The notes: generated by a model from the letters alone, not told the origin. Positions 49,464 to 58,255 are shown, counted from the first letter of the stretch. The stretch is DNA of 60,723 nt from a virus (IMGVR_UViG_3300042868_002569:1-60723); one strand, 5' to 3'. Numbers and translations are program-made.

Positions 49464-49890
49464 ATAATTTCACAAACTTTTCAGGGTAACGTTTAATCCA
49501 CTCATTGCGAGCTGCATCACCAATGAGACCATCTATCGGACAAGGCGTGCCTGACATCATCATGGCATCCCAGTTTTCTTCACGAGCCGAACATGCAATA
49601 GCAACTGCAGCTACTTTAAGCCCGTTGTTAGACAAGAAAGCCGCCCATTTACGCCTTGAGCAATCTTCATCCATCATATACGAACCACCAGAAAATCCAA
49701 TGACTGTAGAGCTAATAGCCCCAGAGACGGCAACCAAACAGTTATCTTGGCTAAACGAACTAATAGATGGAGCCATCGCACCAGCAGGGGGTTGCCCCTT
49801 GTAGTTAATGGTTGTGTCTTGAGCTTTTGCGTTAGGAATAGCAAACATCAGACCTATTAAAACTGCCCATATAGCCGCTATTTCACGCAT
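49408..49890 (-). CDS. Secreted protein of unknown function
   Basis: 160 residues. Signal peptide of about 23 residues (IAAIWAVLIGLMFAIPNAKA, cleavage after AKA). The mature part has four Cys (DNCLVA, DEDCSRR, AIACSA, GTPCPI). It lies among the lysis genes and is likely periplasmic. It may help lysis or exclude other phages. Nothing more specific can be seen. The end overlaps the next gene. Confidence 0.55.
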   Translation of the reverse strand: MREIAAIWAVLIGLMFAIPNAKAQDTTINYKGQPPAGAMAPSISSFSQDNCLVAVSGAISSTVIGFSGGSYMMDEDCSRRKWAAFLSNNGLKVAAVAIACSAREENWDAMMMSGTPCPIDGLIGDAARNEWIKRYPEKFVKLYGSVPPLVDLAANPTKEQ

Positions 49891-50108
49891 TATTGCCCCC
49901 AGATTTTAGTGCCAATCGGTTTAGACGTTACATTAATAGCCACATGTTGTTTAGGCGTAGATAAGTCAGCACCACAATCGTTGCACTTTTGAGCAGCTAA
50001 TTCAGCTTCATCTACATCGCGACTGCAGCTTGGGCATAGGATTTCTACCTTGTGCTTAGCTACTAAGGTACCGTCTTCTAGTTTTACCGCAGCGTTGTCT
50101 TGAATCAT
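49890..50108 (-). CDS. Small zinc-ribbon protein
   Basis: 72 residues with CPSC and CNDC about 16 residues apart, a Cys4 zinc ribbon. It lies between a secreted protein and a possible oxygenase. It overlaps the 50105 gene by 4 bases. A binding or structural role is likely. Confidence 0.6.
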   Translation of the reverse strand: MIQDNAAVKLEDGTLVAKHKVEILCPSCSRDVDEAELAAQKCNDCGADLSTPKQHVAINVTSKPIGTKIWGQ

Positions 50109-50647
50109 TGTTTCTCCAATAGGTCCAATACTTCTTTATAAGTAAGTACTTCAGTGCTTAATGTAAGCGCTATTCTATCTTCATTACTATCTTTAGTAAC
50201 TCTTACCAATCCATGAGGTTTAGTTACATCCAATAGGTAAACATCGTTAGATTCGGCAATAAAGTTACTTATTTCGGTGACATCTTCATGGTTATAAATA
50301 TTGCCGTTAGTTTGATTTCTTATCTTCTTTAGTGTGGAGCTACTATTGGCAACTTTGTAAAAACTAGTTTTAAAATCACTAGGTTTTAAATAAAAATTAA
50401 TACAACAAAAAATTCCACTATCTGTATGAATAGCTATGTCTGAGTTTGCTATCATAAGAGACAACGAAAAATGCCTATGGTAGTTTTTAGGAATAATACT
50501 AAAGATAGAATCCTTAGCCGAGGTATTTACTTCGTAGTATTGTAACCCTTTGAATCCTTCAGAAGTATCATACCCATACCCAATACTTTTTTGCCCTTGA
50601 ATAAAATCCAAGACTTTTATGTCTGTATTTATTTTTGTAAACGGCAT
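50105..50647 (-). CDS. 2-oxoglutarate-oxygenase-like protein
   Basis: 180 residues. IAIHTDSGIFCCINFYL gives the HxD metal motif, YLLDVTKPHGLVRV the second His with downstream Arg in DRIALTLS. This is the jelly-roll plan of Fe(II)/2-oxoglutarate enzymes. It is related to the product of 51289-51855. Position among fibre genes suggests it modifies or binds a virion protein, but this is inference. Confidence 0.55.
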   Translation of the reverse strand: MPFTKINTDIKVLDFIQGQKSIGYGYDTSEGFKGLQYYEVNTSAKDSIFSIIPKNYHRHFSLSLMIANSDIAIHTDSGIFCCINFYLKPSDFKTSFYKVANSSSTLKKIRNQTNGNIYNHEDVTEISNFIAESNDVYLLDVTKPHGLVRVTKDSNEDRIALTLSTEVLTYKEVLDLLEKQ

Positions 50648-50655
50648 TTTTTAAA

Positions 50656-50856
50656 TTATTTAATAGTTAGGTTTGTGTCGATGGCTGACGGAGTCCAAGC
50701 ATAATCACCGTGTTCATTAACTATTTTTTCATCAATGGTAGGTGTGTTTAAAGCGTAAAACTCTTTAATATAGCTTAACAATACTTCACGAGCTTCTTCT
50801 TTTGTGCCACACTTTGTGTAAGACCCTGTTAACGGATTAAATACTTGATAATTCAT
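50656..50856 (-). CDS. Small protein, short relative of the 50864 product
   Basis: 66 residues. The C-terminal part KIVNEHGDYAWTPSAIDTNL resembles the end of its neighbour (NVKEEHEDENGNTTWVDCNE). Function unknown. It may be a fibre-associated or assembly protein. Confidence 0.45.
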   Translation of the reverse strand: MNYQVFNPLTGSYTKCGTKEEAREVLLSYIKEFYALNTPTIDEKIVNEHGDYAWTPSAIDTNLTIK

Positions 50857-50863
50857 AATAATC

Positions 50864-51292
50864 CTATTCTATTACTATCGTTGATAAGAAATCTTCATTA
50901 CAATCAACCCACGTAGTATTGCCGTTTTCATCTTCATGCTCTTCTTTAACATTAAAATTATGTTTAACAAGAAGCTGTTTTACTTGGTTTATAATAAACG
51001 CTTTTACCTCATCTTTGTTTTGTAATTCAACTGTTTCGTTAGTTATAAAGTTTATTGTTTTATATTTTTCAACAGATATTTCAGAACCGTTTTGTTTAAC
51101 AAACATGGGGGTACGCTTTAGTGATATTACCCAAGCAGCTTCTTCTCTATAACCATGTTCCCTAAGCCTGTCAGCAGCTTCGTCTAGCGATAAACCATAG
51201 TTATTAAGGTCATTCATTATTGTTCGGCCCTGTTCACAAAAATCTACACTCTGTAAGAAGGCATCTATTTGTTCGTTTGTCCAATTTATCAT
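50864..51292 (-). CDS. Fibre-region protein of unknown function
   Basis: 142 residues, acidic, helical, with motifs not recognised. The C-terminal 25 residues resemble those of the 50656 product. It overlaps the 51289 gene by 4 bases. Perhaps a fibre assembly factor. Confidence 0.5.
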   Translation of the reverse strand: MINWTNEQIDAFLQSVDFCEQGRTIMNDLNNYGLSLDEAADRLREHGYREEAAWVISLKRTPMFVKQNGSEISVEKYKTINFITNETVELQNKDEVKAFIINQVKQLLVKHNFNVKEEHEDENGNTTWVDCNEDFLSTIVIE

Positions 51293-51855
51293 ACTAAAAC
51301 CTCAAATTCTTTAACAACTTTATTAAACGGTAAATCAATAAAATAAACCTGAATCATATCTCTAATATAGTTTTGTTCAACACTTGCTGCTACTTGATGT
51401 GGCTGTATAGTTGTTAATATCCAAGCATCGTTATCTGAAGCTTTAAATGACTCAACTTTCGTAAGACCATCCGTTTTTATCATTCTGTATAAGTTATAGT
51501 TATCTATAACCGCTTCATCGTCTGTTTCTAAAGCACCTTCATAAAAAGAAGTTTCTTCACCATTTGTTTTTATGTAAAAGTTTAAAACACATTTTTCTAC
51601 TGTATGCACATGCGGCTTAATGTCGTTTTCAAAATGTGTTAAATCAATAGTTGTTCGACTAATAGCAATATTTGCAGTTTGAAGAGTTTTAGGTAGCGCA
51701 GCTCTAATCATGTCTTCTTGTCGCTTGGGTATGTAATACCTGACTAAAGCCGGGTCATCTTCTTCTTTACGCTTAGCATGTTCAGTCAGCACAACAGTCG
51801 CTTTGTGCATATATCTAAGTTCAGGAGAAAATTTTACTTTAGCCGCATATTTCAT
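51289..51855 (-). CDS. Jelly-roll protein, paralogue of the 50105 product
   Basis: 188 residues from the ATG at 51855, which overlaps the stop of the adhesin gene; an in-frame start at 51900 lies inside it. The segment CVLNFYIKTNGEETSFYEG matches CCINFYLKPSDFKTSFYKV of the 50105 product, and WILTTIQPHQVA matches YLLDVTKPHGLV. The metal motif reads HVH instead of HTD, so activity is doubtful. It may help assembly of the adhesin encoded beside it. Confidence 0.55.
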   Translation of the reverse strand: MKYAAKVKFSPELRYMHKATVVLTEHAKRKEEDDPALVRYYIPKRQEDMIRAALPKTLQTANIAISRTTIDLTHFENDIKPHVHTVEKCVLNFYIKTNGEETSFYEGALETDDEAVIDNYNLYRMIKTDGLTKVESFKASDNDAWILTTIQPHQVAASVEQNYIRDMIQVYFIDLPFNKVVKEFEVLV

Positions 51856-52865
51856 TAGCTTACCGCCCCGTAAACACGAGTTGTATTGCCTGAAGTCCAA
51901 GTAAGAGATTTGCCATTTAGGTTGACCGCTTTACCACCACTACCGCCACCAACATTTGAACTACCACCAGAAGAGCCCCAACCGGCGCCCCCACCACCAC
52001 CAGCACCATTGGCAAAATTAGCAGCGTTACCGCCGCCAGCATTTGAACTACCACCAGCACCACCAGAAGCAGTGCCCGCTGATTTACCAGTAGAATTATT
52101 TGTGGTTGAAGTGCCACCACCACCACCCGCACCTCCACCACCTCCACCACCTCCACCGCCTGAACCTGGGAGTATTCTACCGCCACCACCGCCACTATTG
52201 CCACCACCATTAGAACCACTAGCACCTACTCCACCGCCAGCACCGCCACTGCCACTGCCACCTGTACCACCTGTTCCAGCACCCGCTCCACCACCACCGC
52301 CACCAGCACCACCAGCTACATTTGTTGAAAAACCGCCACCACCGCCACCACCGCCACCAGCAATATAAGCAGAGCCGTTTGTGTTGTTAATAGTGCACGC
52401 TGACATTCCAAAGTTAAGATTTAATGCTGGTCCACCTGATGCACCTACATTACTAGATACAGCACCACCATTACCACCTCGACCAAGAATAAATCCATTA
52501 TTTACAATGGTTAATGTGTCGCCTGTTGTACCGCCCGATATTGCTAAAGCGTAGTTACCTGTTGATGTAGCATAAAGATAAACACCGCTATTAATAGTTA
52601 CGGTAATGTCAGATTTGCCTGAAACATAGCCACTAATTGCAGAAAGATTTAATGTTGAATCGGTTGAGTTTGATGTGAATGTGAAGCTAATAGCAACTCT
52701 ATTAGTTTTATTCTGTAGATTCTGCATTGAGATAACCGTACCAGAACCACCAACACCCGCCAACGTACGTACGTTAGCTTGGTTCATTTGTATTAGCGTT
52801 GTGCCAGCAAAGCCTAACTCAACGTTTACATCATTAAGTGATATTTGTCCTGAAGGCGTTGTCAT
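51855..52865 (-). CDS. Glycine-rich tail adhesin
   Basis: 336 residues. N-terminus GQISLNDVNVELGFAGTTLI and following residues look like an attachment module for a fibre. Residues about 165-310 are nearly half Gly in short runs (GGGGGGGGG and GGAGGG types), separated by Ser, Asn and Thr. This fits the polyglycine-II sandwich of T-even/S16 gp38-type receptor-binding adhesins. It likely determines host receptor recognition. It overlaps the fibre gene end by 1 base. Confidence 0.7.
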   Translation of the reverse strand: MTTPSGQISLNDVNVELGFAGTTLIQMNQANVRTLAGVGGSGTVISMQNLQNKTNRVAISFTFTSNSTDSTLNLSAISGYVSGKSDITVTINSGVYLYATSTGNYALAISGGTTGDTLTIVNNGFILGRGGNGGAVSSNVGASGGPALNLNFGMSACTINNTNGSAYIAGGGGGGGGGFSTNVAGGAGGGGGGAGAGTGGTGGSGSGGAGGGVGASGSNGGGNSGGGGGRILPGSGGGGGGGGGGAGGGGGTSTTNNSTGKSAGTASGGAGGSSNAGGGNAANFANGAGGGGGAGWGSSGGSSNVGGGSGGKAVNLNGKSLTWTSGNTTRVYGAVS

Positions 52866-54025
52866 TATTTAGCCTCCAAAACCTCTATACGTTTAACAAG
52901 CTCAGCAATAGCTGCAAAGGCTAGAGCGCTTAATTTTTCATAGTCAACCGCTAATGAACCATCTGGACGGGTTCTAATTGCTTGTGGGAATACTGCTTGT
53001 ACGTCTTGGGCAATAACGCCAAAGTCAGCTTTCTGAATAAAGTACCCATCTTCACCACCGTGCTCAGCAATGTAAGCATCAGTCCAATCAAAGTATTTAC
53101 CACCAATTGCTGCTACTTTAGCTGTTGCATCATCAATAACACGTACGTTTTCTTTAAACTTAGCGTCAGAAGAGTAGTACGCAGTAATGTTGTTTGTTGC
53201 ACGAATCTCGCCAGTAGTGCCTGAAGCTGCTGTACCTATACCTAAAGAACCTACTTGGTAGCTTGTCCCAGTGCCAAGTGCTGTAATGCCAGAACCAGAA
53301 CCGTTAAATGTAGTTGCATTGATTGTTGTGCCAGTAATAACTGCGCCAGCAAAGTTACCTGAAGCATCGCGGGCTACAATTGTGCTTGCGCCGTTAGCTG
53401 AAGCTGCTGTTGTTCTTGCATTATCTAGAGTACCGCTTGATACCGCTGAAGCGTTTAATGATGTTACGTTAGCCCCAGAAAATGCTGCTGTAGCAGAGCC
53501 TGTTCCGCCGTTAGCTACTGGAAGAACCCCAGTTACGTTTGACTGTAAATTTGCATAAGTAGTAGATGTTGACCCTGTACCGCCAGAAGCGATTGGTAAT
53601 GCAGTGCCTAATGTCAATGAAGTTAGGTGGGTAGATACGTCAACTACGTTTGTGCCGTTGTTATAAACCCACATTGTTTTACCAGCTGGAACCGCAATAC
53701 CTGTACCGCCAGAGTTCTTAATTGTGATGGCATCGGCGCAGCCGTTGTTAACTATATAGACCTTTTCAATAGCGGGAACTATCAAGTTCTGTGCGCCGCC
53801 TGAAGTACCTGTTAGGTTTAAACGTAAATTACGCGCTGTCTGCGTAGAGTTTGTGTCTGTAAGCGCTAGCGTTACAGTAGTACTAGCAAAAGTAACATCC
53901 GCTGAGCCAACAATGGCTTCTTCAAGGGCTGTGCCTAAATTGACGTTAGTAACGTTACCCCACGTGCCTGAGTTCTCACCCGTGGTCATGAGCTGAATTT
54001 TTAAAGCTGAATATGTACTTGCCAT
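52865..54025 (-). CDS. Tail fibre with self-cleaving chaperone domain
   Basis: 386 residues. The N-terminal part is a beta-rich fibre with repeats of type TSLTLGTALPIASGGTGS and NVTGVLPVANGGTGSA. The C-terminal 110 residues are an endosialidase-type intramolecular chaperone (peptidase S74), with SDAKFKENV carrying the Ser/Lys pair five residues apart, and FGVIAQDVQAVFP. The domain trimerises the fibre and cuts itself off. It overlaps the adhesin gene by 1 base. Confidence 0.87.
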   Translation of the reverse strand: MASTYSALKIQLMTTGENSGTWGNVTNVNLGTALEEAIVGSADVTFASTTVTLALTDTNSTQTARNLRLNLTGTSGGAQNLIVPAIEKVYIVNNGCADAITIKNSGGTGIAVPAGKTMWVYNNGTNVVDVSTHLTSLTLGTALPIASGGTGSTSTTYANLQSNVTGVLPVANGGTGSATAAFSGANVTSLNASAVSSGTLDNARTTAASANGASTIVARDASGNFAGAVITGTTINATTFNGSGSGITALGTGTSYQVGSLGIGTAASGTTGEIRATNNITAYYSSDAKFKENVRVIDDATAKVAAIGGKYFDWTDAYIAEHGGEDGYFIQKADFGVIAQDVQAVFPQAIRTRPDGSLAVDYEKLSALAFAAIAELVKRIEVLEAK

Positions 54026-54034
54026 TTATTACTC

Positions 54035-54946
54035 CTAAGCCGCTATGGGCACCCAGTTTGGTGTTTGTGATGTATCTATCAAGCCCCAGACCAGAGGTCT
54101 AGCTACTCGACCAGTAGCACTTACGCCCGTTAATATTACACTAGCATCGCCGTTTATAGCAACACTACCTAAAGAAATTGTTCCTAATACCCCTGTAACT
54201 ACTACATTAGCATCAGTATCTACTTCATCTTCGCCTAATCCTACAGTACCTGCTACTCCAGTGACGTTAACTATGGCTTTACCATCAATTTCTATAGTAC
54301 CAAGTGTGCCAGTACCAAAAACACCCGTCGGGAATACATTAGCCTTGGCATCAATCTCTTCTTCGCCTAATTGGCCTGTGCCAGATACGCCAGTAACAAA
54401 TACCTTATTTATACTTCGTGCGTCTACAGTGCCTACCGCTGTATTGGCTTGAACTCCTGTTACGTTAACAAAAGCTATACCAGTTACGGTTACATTGCCC
54501 GCGCTACCTGAAGCATTTAGTCCAGTTACGACAGCATTAACTTTAGCGTCTACTTCTTCTTCGCCTAAAGAAGTTGTTAACCCAAACCCAGTTACGCTAA
54601 TAATATTGTTGGTTATTAAAGAAACTTGACCTGTAGAAGCAGTTGCAGATGTACCAACCACACCGTGATTAGTATCGGCATTAATCTGAACTTGGCCAAT
54701 ATTTACAGTAGCAGCTTCACCAACCACCCCGTGATTAGAACCAGCGTCTACAGCTACTCCAACTTCAATGGCACCAAGCGCAGCTTCGCCAGTTAAAACT
54801 ACTGACGCTTTTGCTTCTATAGTTACAGAACCTACAGAACCTGACGCAGCTACGCCGTCAACTGATACTTCTAATACATCAAGCCCCCAGGCGCCACGCG
54901 ACCAGGGACCACTACCCCACCCAACGTACTCGATAGATGAGGGCAT
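54035..54946 (-). CDS. Virion protein built of 22-residue repeats
   Basis: 303 residues. After a Trp/Gly-rich start (IEYVGWGSGPWSRGAWGLDV), about 12 repeats of 22 residues follow, with consensus V-x-V-T-G-V-x-G-T-x-x-L-G-x-x-x-I-D-x-x-A-N (for example VFVTGVSGTGQLGEEEIDAK). Regular length and alternating hydrophobics suggest a beta-solenoid fibre. Position between fibres and tail-tube genes indicates a tail spike or fibre. Likely length variation between phages through repeat gain or loss. Confidence 0.65.
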   Translation of the reverse strand: MPSSIEYVGWGSGPWSRGAWGLDVLEVSVDGVAASGSVGSVTIEAKASVVLTGEAALGAIEVGVAVDAGSNHGVVGEAATVNIGQVQINADTNHGVVGTSATASTGQVSLITNNIISVTGFGLTTSLGEEEVDAKVNAVVTGLNASGSAGNVTVTGIAFVNVTGVQANTAVGTVDARSINKVFVTGVSGTGQLGEEEIDAKANVFPTGVFGTGTLGTIEIDGKAIVNVTGVAGTVGLGEDEVDTDANVVVTGVLGTISLGSVAINGDASVILTGVSATGRVARPLVWGLIDTSQTPNWVPIAA

Positions 54947-54953
54947 AACTTAA

Positions 54954-55430
54954 TTAAGCTATGCGGATAATAGCGTTAGACGCATCAAACGCTGGGAAAA
55001 TAATAGTAAAGTCACCTGCAGTAGATGTTTTATCACCACCAAAATCCAACACACAAACAGCCGCATTAGTCAACGCTGAGTTAGCATTGTCGTTAGCAGA
55101 AGGTGTTGTGTTATAAATCAACGCGCCACGAGCTGTTGTAGTTACGTTTGAAAACACTAAATCGCTAAAATCAGTAAAGCCTGTACCAGCGGTAGCGTTA
55201 GTATTTGTTGTACCAACACCAAGGTTAGTCAAAGCTAAACCACCAGCAGTAACGCCAGTAGCCTCATTTGAAGCTGAGTAAGTAGTTGTATTAGCATCTA
55301 GTGAAGCTGAAGATGTATACAAAGCTAGTTTGAAAGTGTCTGCACCTGCTTGTGCTGCTGGACGGAAATCGTGAACACCTAGCAAAAGCTGAGCTTTGAA
55401 AGACGTGCACATTGCTTGAGTAATAGCCAT
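54954..55430 (-). CDS. Virion structural protein
   Basis: 158 residues, Thr/Ala/Asn-rich beta pattern with MCTSFKAQLLLGVHDFRPA at the start. No motif. Found in the tail/adaptor block between fibre and adaptor genes. A structural role in the tail or head-tail junction is inferred. An AAGGAG site precedes the start. Confidence 0.55.
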   Translation of the reverse strand: MAITQAMCTSFKAQLLLGVHDFRPAAQAGADTFKLALYTSSASLDANTTTYSASNEATGVTAGGLALTNLGVGTTNTNATAGTGFTDFSDLVFSNVTTTARGALIYNTTPSANDNANSALTNAAVCVLDFGGDKTSTAGDFTIIFPAFDASNAIIRIA

Positions 55431-55441
55431 TTAAGGACTCC

Positions 55442-55732
55442 TTAATCTTTTAATAAAATAGTTAACTCAGGATAACCAGCTTCTCTTAAACGATTAGCAA
55501 TGGTCGTACGGTCTGAGCGGACCGCTTGTTGCAAATACTGCAATAAAACAACCCGTAAGTTATTTTTAAATGTTTCTGCCTGGTCACGAATCACTGGGTG
55601 AGACTTTGACCCAACATAAACAATCTTGTCTAGCGCCATTTCGGCTAACTCTTCTGGTGTAAAACCACGCCCAGATGTTGAAAGCACTGAAACATTGCCT
55701 CCTATGAAGCCGTCTACTGTATCTAAGTTCAT
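55442..55732 (-). CDS. Small conserved structural-block protein
   Basis: 96 residues, N-terminal Gly/Val-rich part then helical C-terminus (NLRVVLLQYLQQAVRSDRTT). It overlaps the adaptor gene by 4 bases. No motif. Confidence 0.5.
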   Translation of the reverse strand: MNLDTVDGFIGGNVSVLSTSGRGFTPEELAEMALDKIVYVGSKSHPVIRDQAETFKNNLRVVLLQYLQQAVRSDRTTIANRLREAGYPELTILLKD

Positions 55733-56418
55733 CGTACTGGTATCCTTGCTTGCATTGTTCTGTAGGTATCTTGACGATTCTTACCTTCACCAAGTTGTTT
55801 AAGCAACAGTATAGACTCATCATAGCGCTTTGAATACTGCCCAATTACATCTGCCTCACCCTTCATAAAGGTGTACGCTTCGATTAATGAGCCATATAAC
55901 AAAACCTGGTCAAAGTTATCACCCAACCATGAAGTGCCGCTAGGTGAATTTACGATAGAAATCGGATAATAAAAGTAATGCAACTCCATGTTGTAATCAG
56001 CGTCAGGAGTTGGCCCTAGAATAAACGTTGTGTCGTCAAATATAGCGTAATGGGCTGGCGTGCCGGTTGCTGTTGGTATTGGATAGGCTTCTCTAATAAA
56101 CTCTACGTCTTTATTTAGCAAGTAAGATTGCGCGCCTGTTACAGGGTCAATAGCAGCTAAAGAAAATGTTGCTAACCAATCTGAAGGCACGTTTAGAAAT
56201 CTATTACTAGTTGTAGCCTGACCAGTTACGTTCTTACGAAAGTCTGGAAGCTGAACTGAGTTAAAAATACGTTGTTCGGCTTGGTATATAAAAGTATTAA
56301 TTTGGGTAGTGCCACTAACTGTAGCCGTGCCCGTACCCGCCGTATCGGTCCAGTCCTGATTAGGAAAGTCGTTTTCGACGTAACTTTTAATTAATCCAAA
56401 CAGCGATGTATAATTCAT
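55729..56418 (-). CDS. Head-tail adaptor / tail tubular A-like protein
   Basis: 229 residues. Elements NTFIYQAEQRIFNSVQLPDF, SDWLATFSLAAID and ELHYFYYPISIV fit the helical-plus-beta adaptor family of podoviruses such as tail tubular protein A. It probably forms the ring between portal and tail tube. A second adaptor-like gene occurs at 57323. Confidence 0.6.
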   Translation of the reverse strand: MNYTSLFGLIKSYVENDFPNQDWTDTAGTGTATVSGTTQINTFIYQAEQRIFNSVQLPDFRKNVTGQATTSNRFLNVPSDWLATFSLAAIDPVTGAQSYLLNKDVEFIREAYPIPTATGTPAHYAIFDDTTFILGPTPDADYNMELHYFYYPISIVNSPSGTSWLGDNFDQVLLYGSLIEAYTFMKGEADVIGQYSKRYDESILLLKQLGEGKNRQDTYRTMQARIPVR

Positions 56419-56430
56419 TAGGGTTTACCC

Positions 56431-56691
56431 TTAAGCCATTGGACCGCGTGCTTTAGTGCCTTTAGTAGCTGCACCTGTGCCACGAATCTTCATTTCGCCA
56501 TGCTTGTTATCAGGAGCATAGTTGCCCTTGGTAAAACCACCAACAGACATGTTTACTTTATCTATGCCATTGCCTGGCTTAGTTACTGCGTCTTTAACGT
56601 TTTTCATCTTTTTACCGTCCATAGTATGTGGCTCAGCATATACAGAAGCTGGACCTACTTCTTTCCCGCCTTTTTTCATACTGTAAGCCAT
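56431..56691 (-). CDS. Small basic Gly/Lys-rich protein
   Basis: 86 residues, Lys/Gly/Met-rich with C-terminus GEMKIRGTGAATKGTKARGP, a variant of the RGK-T tag seen in neighbouring genes. No fold evident. Probably packaged or virion-bound. Confidence 0.5.
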   Translation of the reverse strand: MAYSMKKGGKEVGPASVYAEPHTMDGKKMKNVKDAVTKPGNGIDKVNMSVGGFTKGNYAPDNKHGEMKIRGTGAATKGTKARGPMA

Positions 56692-56693
56692 AA

Positions 56694-56888
56694 TTAACCT
56701 CGCTTTTGAGCAGCGACTTTAGCTAAGCCACGACCCATAGTTTTCATATCAATATTGCGCTTACCACCGCCAGAGCCTTTGCCGCCCTTACCTTTTAGCG
56801 CTGCTACTGTTGGACCTGAATCACCAAGGTTTTTACCCTTAGTTTTGCCTTGTTTAGTAATACCGTCTGCACCTGATTTATACGCCAT
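56694..56888 (-). CDS. Small basic Gly/Lys-rich protein
   Basis: 64 residues, over a quarter Gly and many Lys (KGKGGKGSGGGKRNIDMKTM). Separated from the next gene by 2 bases. No known fold. Likely DNA- or protein-binding because of its charge. Confidence 0.5.
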   Translation of the reverse strand: MAYKSGADGITKQGKTKGKNLGDSGPTVAALKGKGGKGSGGGKRNIDMKTMGRGLAKVAAQKRG

Positions 56889-56897
56889 GATTTACTC

Positions 56898-57320
56898 CTA
56901 AGAAGTTGTTATTGTAACTGTACCAAGTTGTGCCTGTCCTATCAAGGTATTTGGTGTTAATCCAAAGTCATTACCCATTCCTACAGGATTCCAACCCCAG
57001 TAAATCTCTCTACTACCACCAGCAGGAAATCCAATGCCTTGAATACTTGTGCTATCTGTTAATAATTCTTGCAAGCCAGTTGTACCGGAAACTATATAAC
57101 TTAAGTCAGGACGTGGTTCACGAATTGCCTGTGGGTCATTGACCGGATACATACCCAATTGTAACTGTGGTTGGTCTGGATTCCAACAGGACTTGCATAC
57201 TTTTATCTTAAATGGCTTAGTTTTTACAGTCTCGGTTCTAAGGTCTTTAAGCTTAAATCTAAAGTCACAACGGTCGCATTGTGCAATTGCATTCTTACCA
57301 GAGGCGAACTTAGTAGGCAT
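56898..57320 (-). CDS. Zinc-ribbon structural protein
   Basis: 140 residues. N-terminal Cys4 zinc ribbon (CDRC and CKSC, 27 residues apart). The C-terminal half is beta-rich with PQLQLGMYPVNDPQAIREPR. It lies 2 bases from the next adaptor-like gene. A structural role in the neck is plausible. Confidence 0.55.
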   Translation of the reverse strand: MPTKFASGKNAIAQCDRCDFRFKLKDLRTETVKTKPFKIKVCKSCWNPDQPQLQLGMYPVNDPQAIREPRPDLSYIVSGTTGLQELLTDSTSIQGIGFPAGGSREIYWGWNPVGMGNDFGLTPNTLIGQAQLGTVTITTS

Positions 57321-57322
57321 GC

Positions 57323-58255
57323 TTACCTGTAATAGAACATGTTACGTGGAACAAAACGCACTGACGCTTTGTCTCGGTCCTCAGAAGAAGCTAGGTCCCA
57401 TTGTTTCTCATAGTCGGCTTGCAACATCATTATTCTGTTTGGGTCTACTTCAGGTTTCTTCATAGACATGTGATACGCCAACCCTGCTACAAAGCATGGC
57501 AACAAGCGGAACGGAATATCTTGTTCATACGTGCCACCTGCACCAGCGTCTTGCATGCGACGTAGCCTGTAATACACAAATGTGTACTGATTGCCTGGCG
57601 GGTTAGGCGTAGGCCATAGGTTTACGCACGGTAAGTTCTGTACGGTAATCGCTGCGCCAGTTGTGTGCGCAGCTGCCGTTGTACCGTTTTGTCCACGGTA
57701 GCAGTTAACTAGTTGATTGCCACTGATGTTTGAGTAGCTAATTGTCTCACTGTCAATCTTAATAAAACCTACAGAAGCTAAGTTAGCTGTAGAGCTAAGA
57801 GTGATAGTAGTATCGGTAGCGCTAATAGTGCCGTTTAACGTAACAGTTGTAGCGTTGTCCATGCCTGATTGGCGGTTGACGTACATCTGAATTGGACGTC
57901 CAGTTGTTAGCTTGTTCGGGATTGACATATACGTCGGCTCTGCAATACGGCTGATGTTGATGTCAATCTGGTTAGATGTGCTACCGTTTTGTGTACGAAT
58001 AACTGCATCAAGAATGTCGATAGTATCAACAGGCAACGGATAGATAGGCTGTCCAGTCACCATAGGAATAGACTGTTGCTCAACTGTCCAAAGATTAATA
58101 CCTCGATTTGCCCACTCAATTGCCATCAAGTTCATTGAACGTCTAGCAGTTTTTAGGTCATAGCCTGTGCGTGACTCTAGCCCACAACGCTCGAACGCTT
58201 CTTCAACGATGTTGTTTAGGTCTAGATTAAAGGACGTTGTACCTGATGTGCTCAT
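57323..58255 (-). CDS. Head-tail adaptor-like protein
   Basis: 310 residues. N-terminal helices (NNIVEEAFERCGLESRTGYD then LKTARRSMNLMAIEWANRGI) are typical of podovirus adaptor/gp4-like proteins. A central beta insert (about 140-205) follows, then YTFVYYRLRRMQDAG. The helical N-terminus would sit under the portal and the beta insert face outward. It overlaps the next gene by 1 base. Confidence 0.65.
   Translation of the reverse strand: MSTSGTTSFNLDLNNIVEEAFERCGLESRTGYDLKTARRSMNLMAIEWANRGINLWTVEQQSIPMVTGQPIYPLPVDTIDILDAVIRTQNGSTSNQIDINISRIAEPTYMSIPNKLTTGRPIQMYVNRQSGMDNATTVTLNGTISATDTTITLSSTANLASVGFIKIDSETISYSNISGNQLVNCYRGQNGTTAAAHTTGAAITVQNLPCVNLWPTPNPPGNQYTFVYYRLRRMQDAGAGGTYEQDIPFRLLPCFVAGLAYHMSMKKPEVDPNRIMMLQADYEKQWDLASSEDRDKASVRFVPRNMFYYR

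Noticed and set aside
51886-52368. A 160-codon plus-strand frame made almost wholly of proline
   Set aside because: It is the antisense of the glycine-rich adhesin; Gly codons read backward give Pro.
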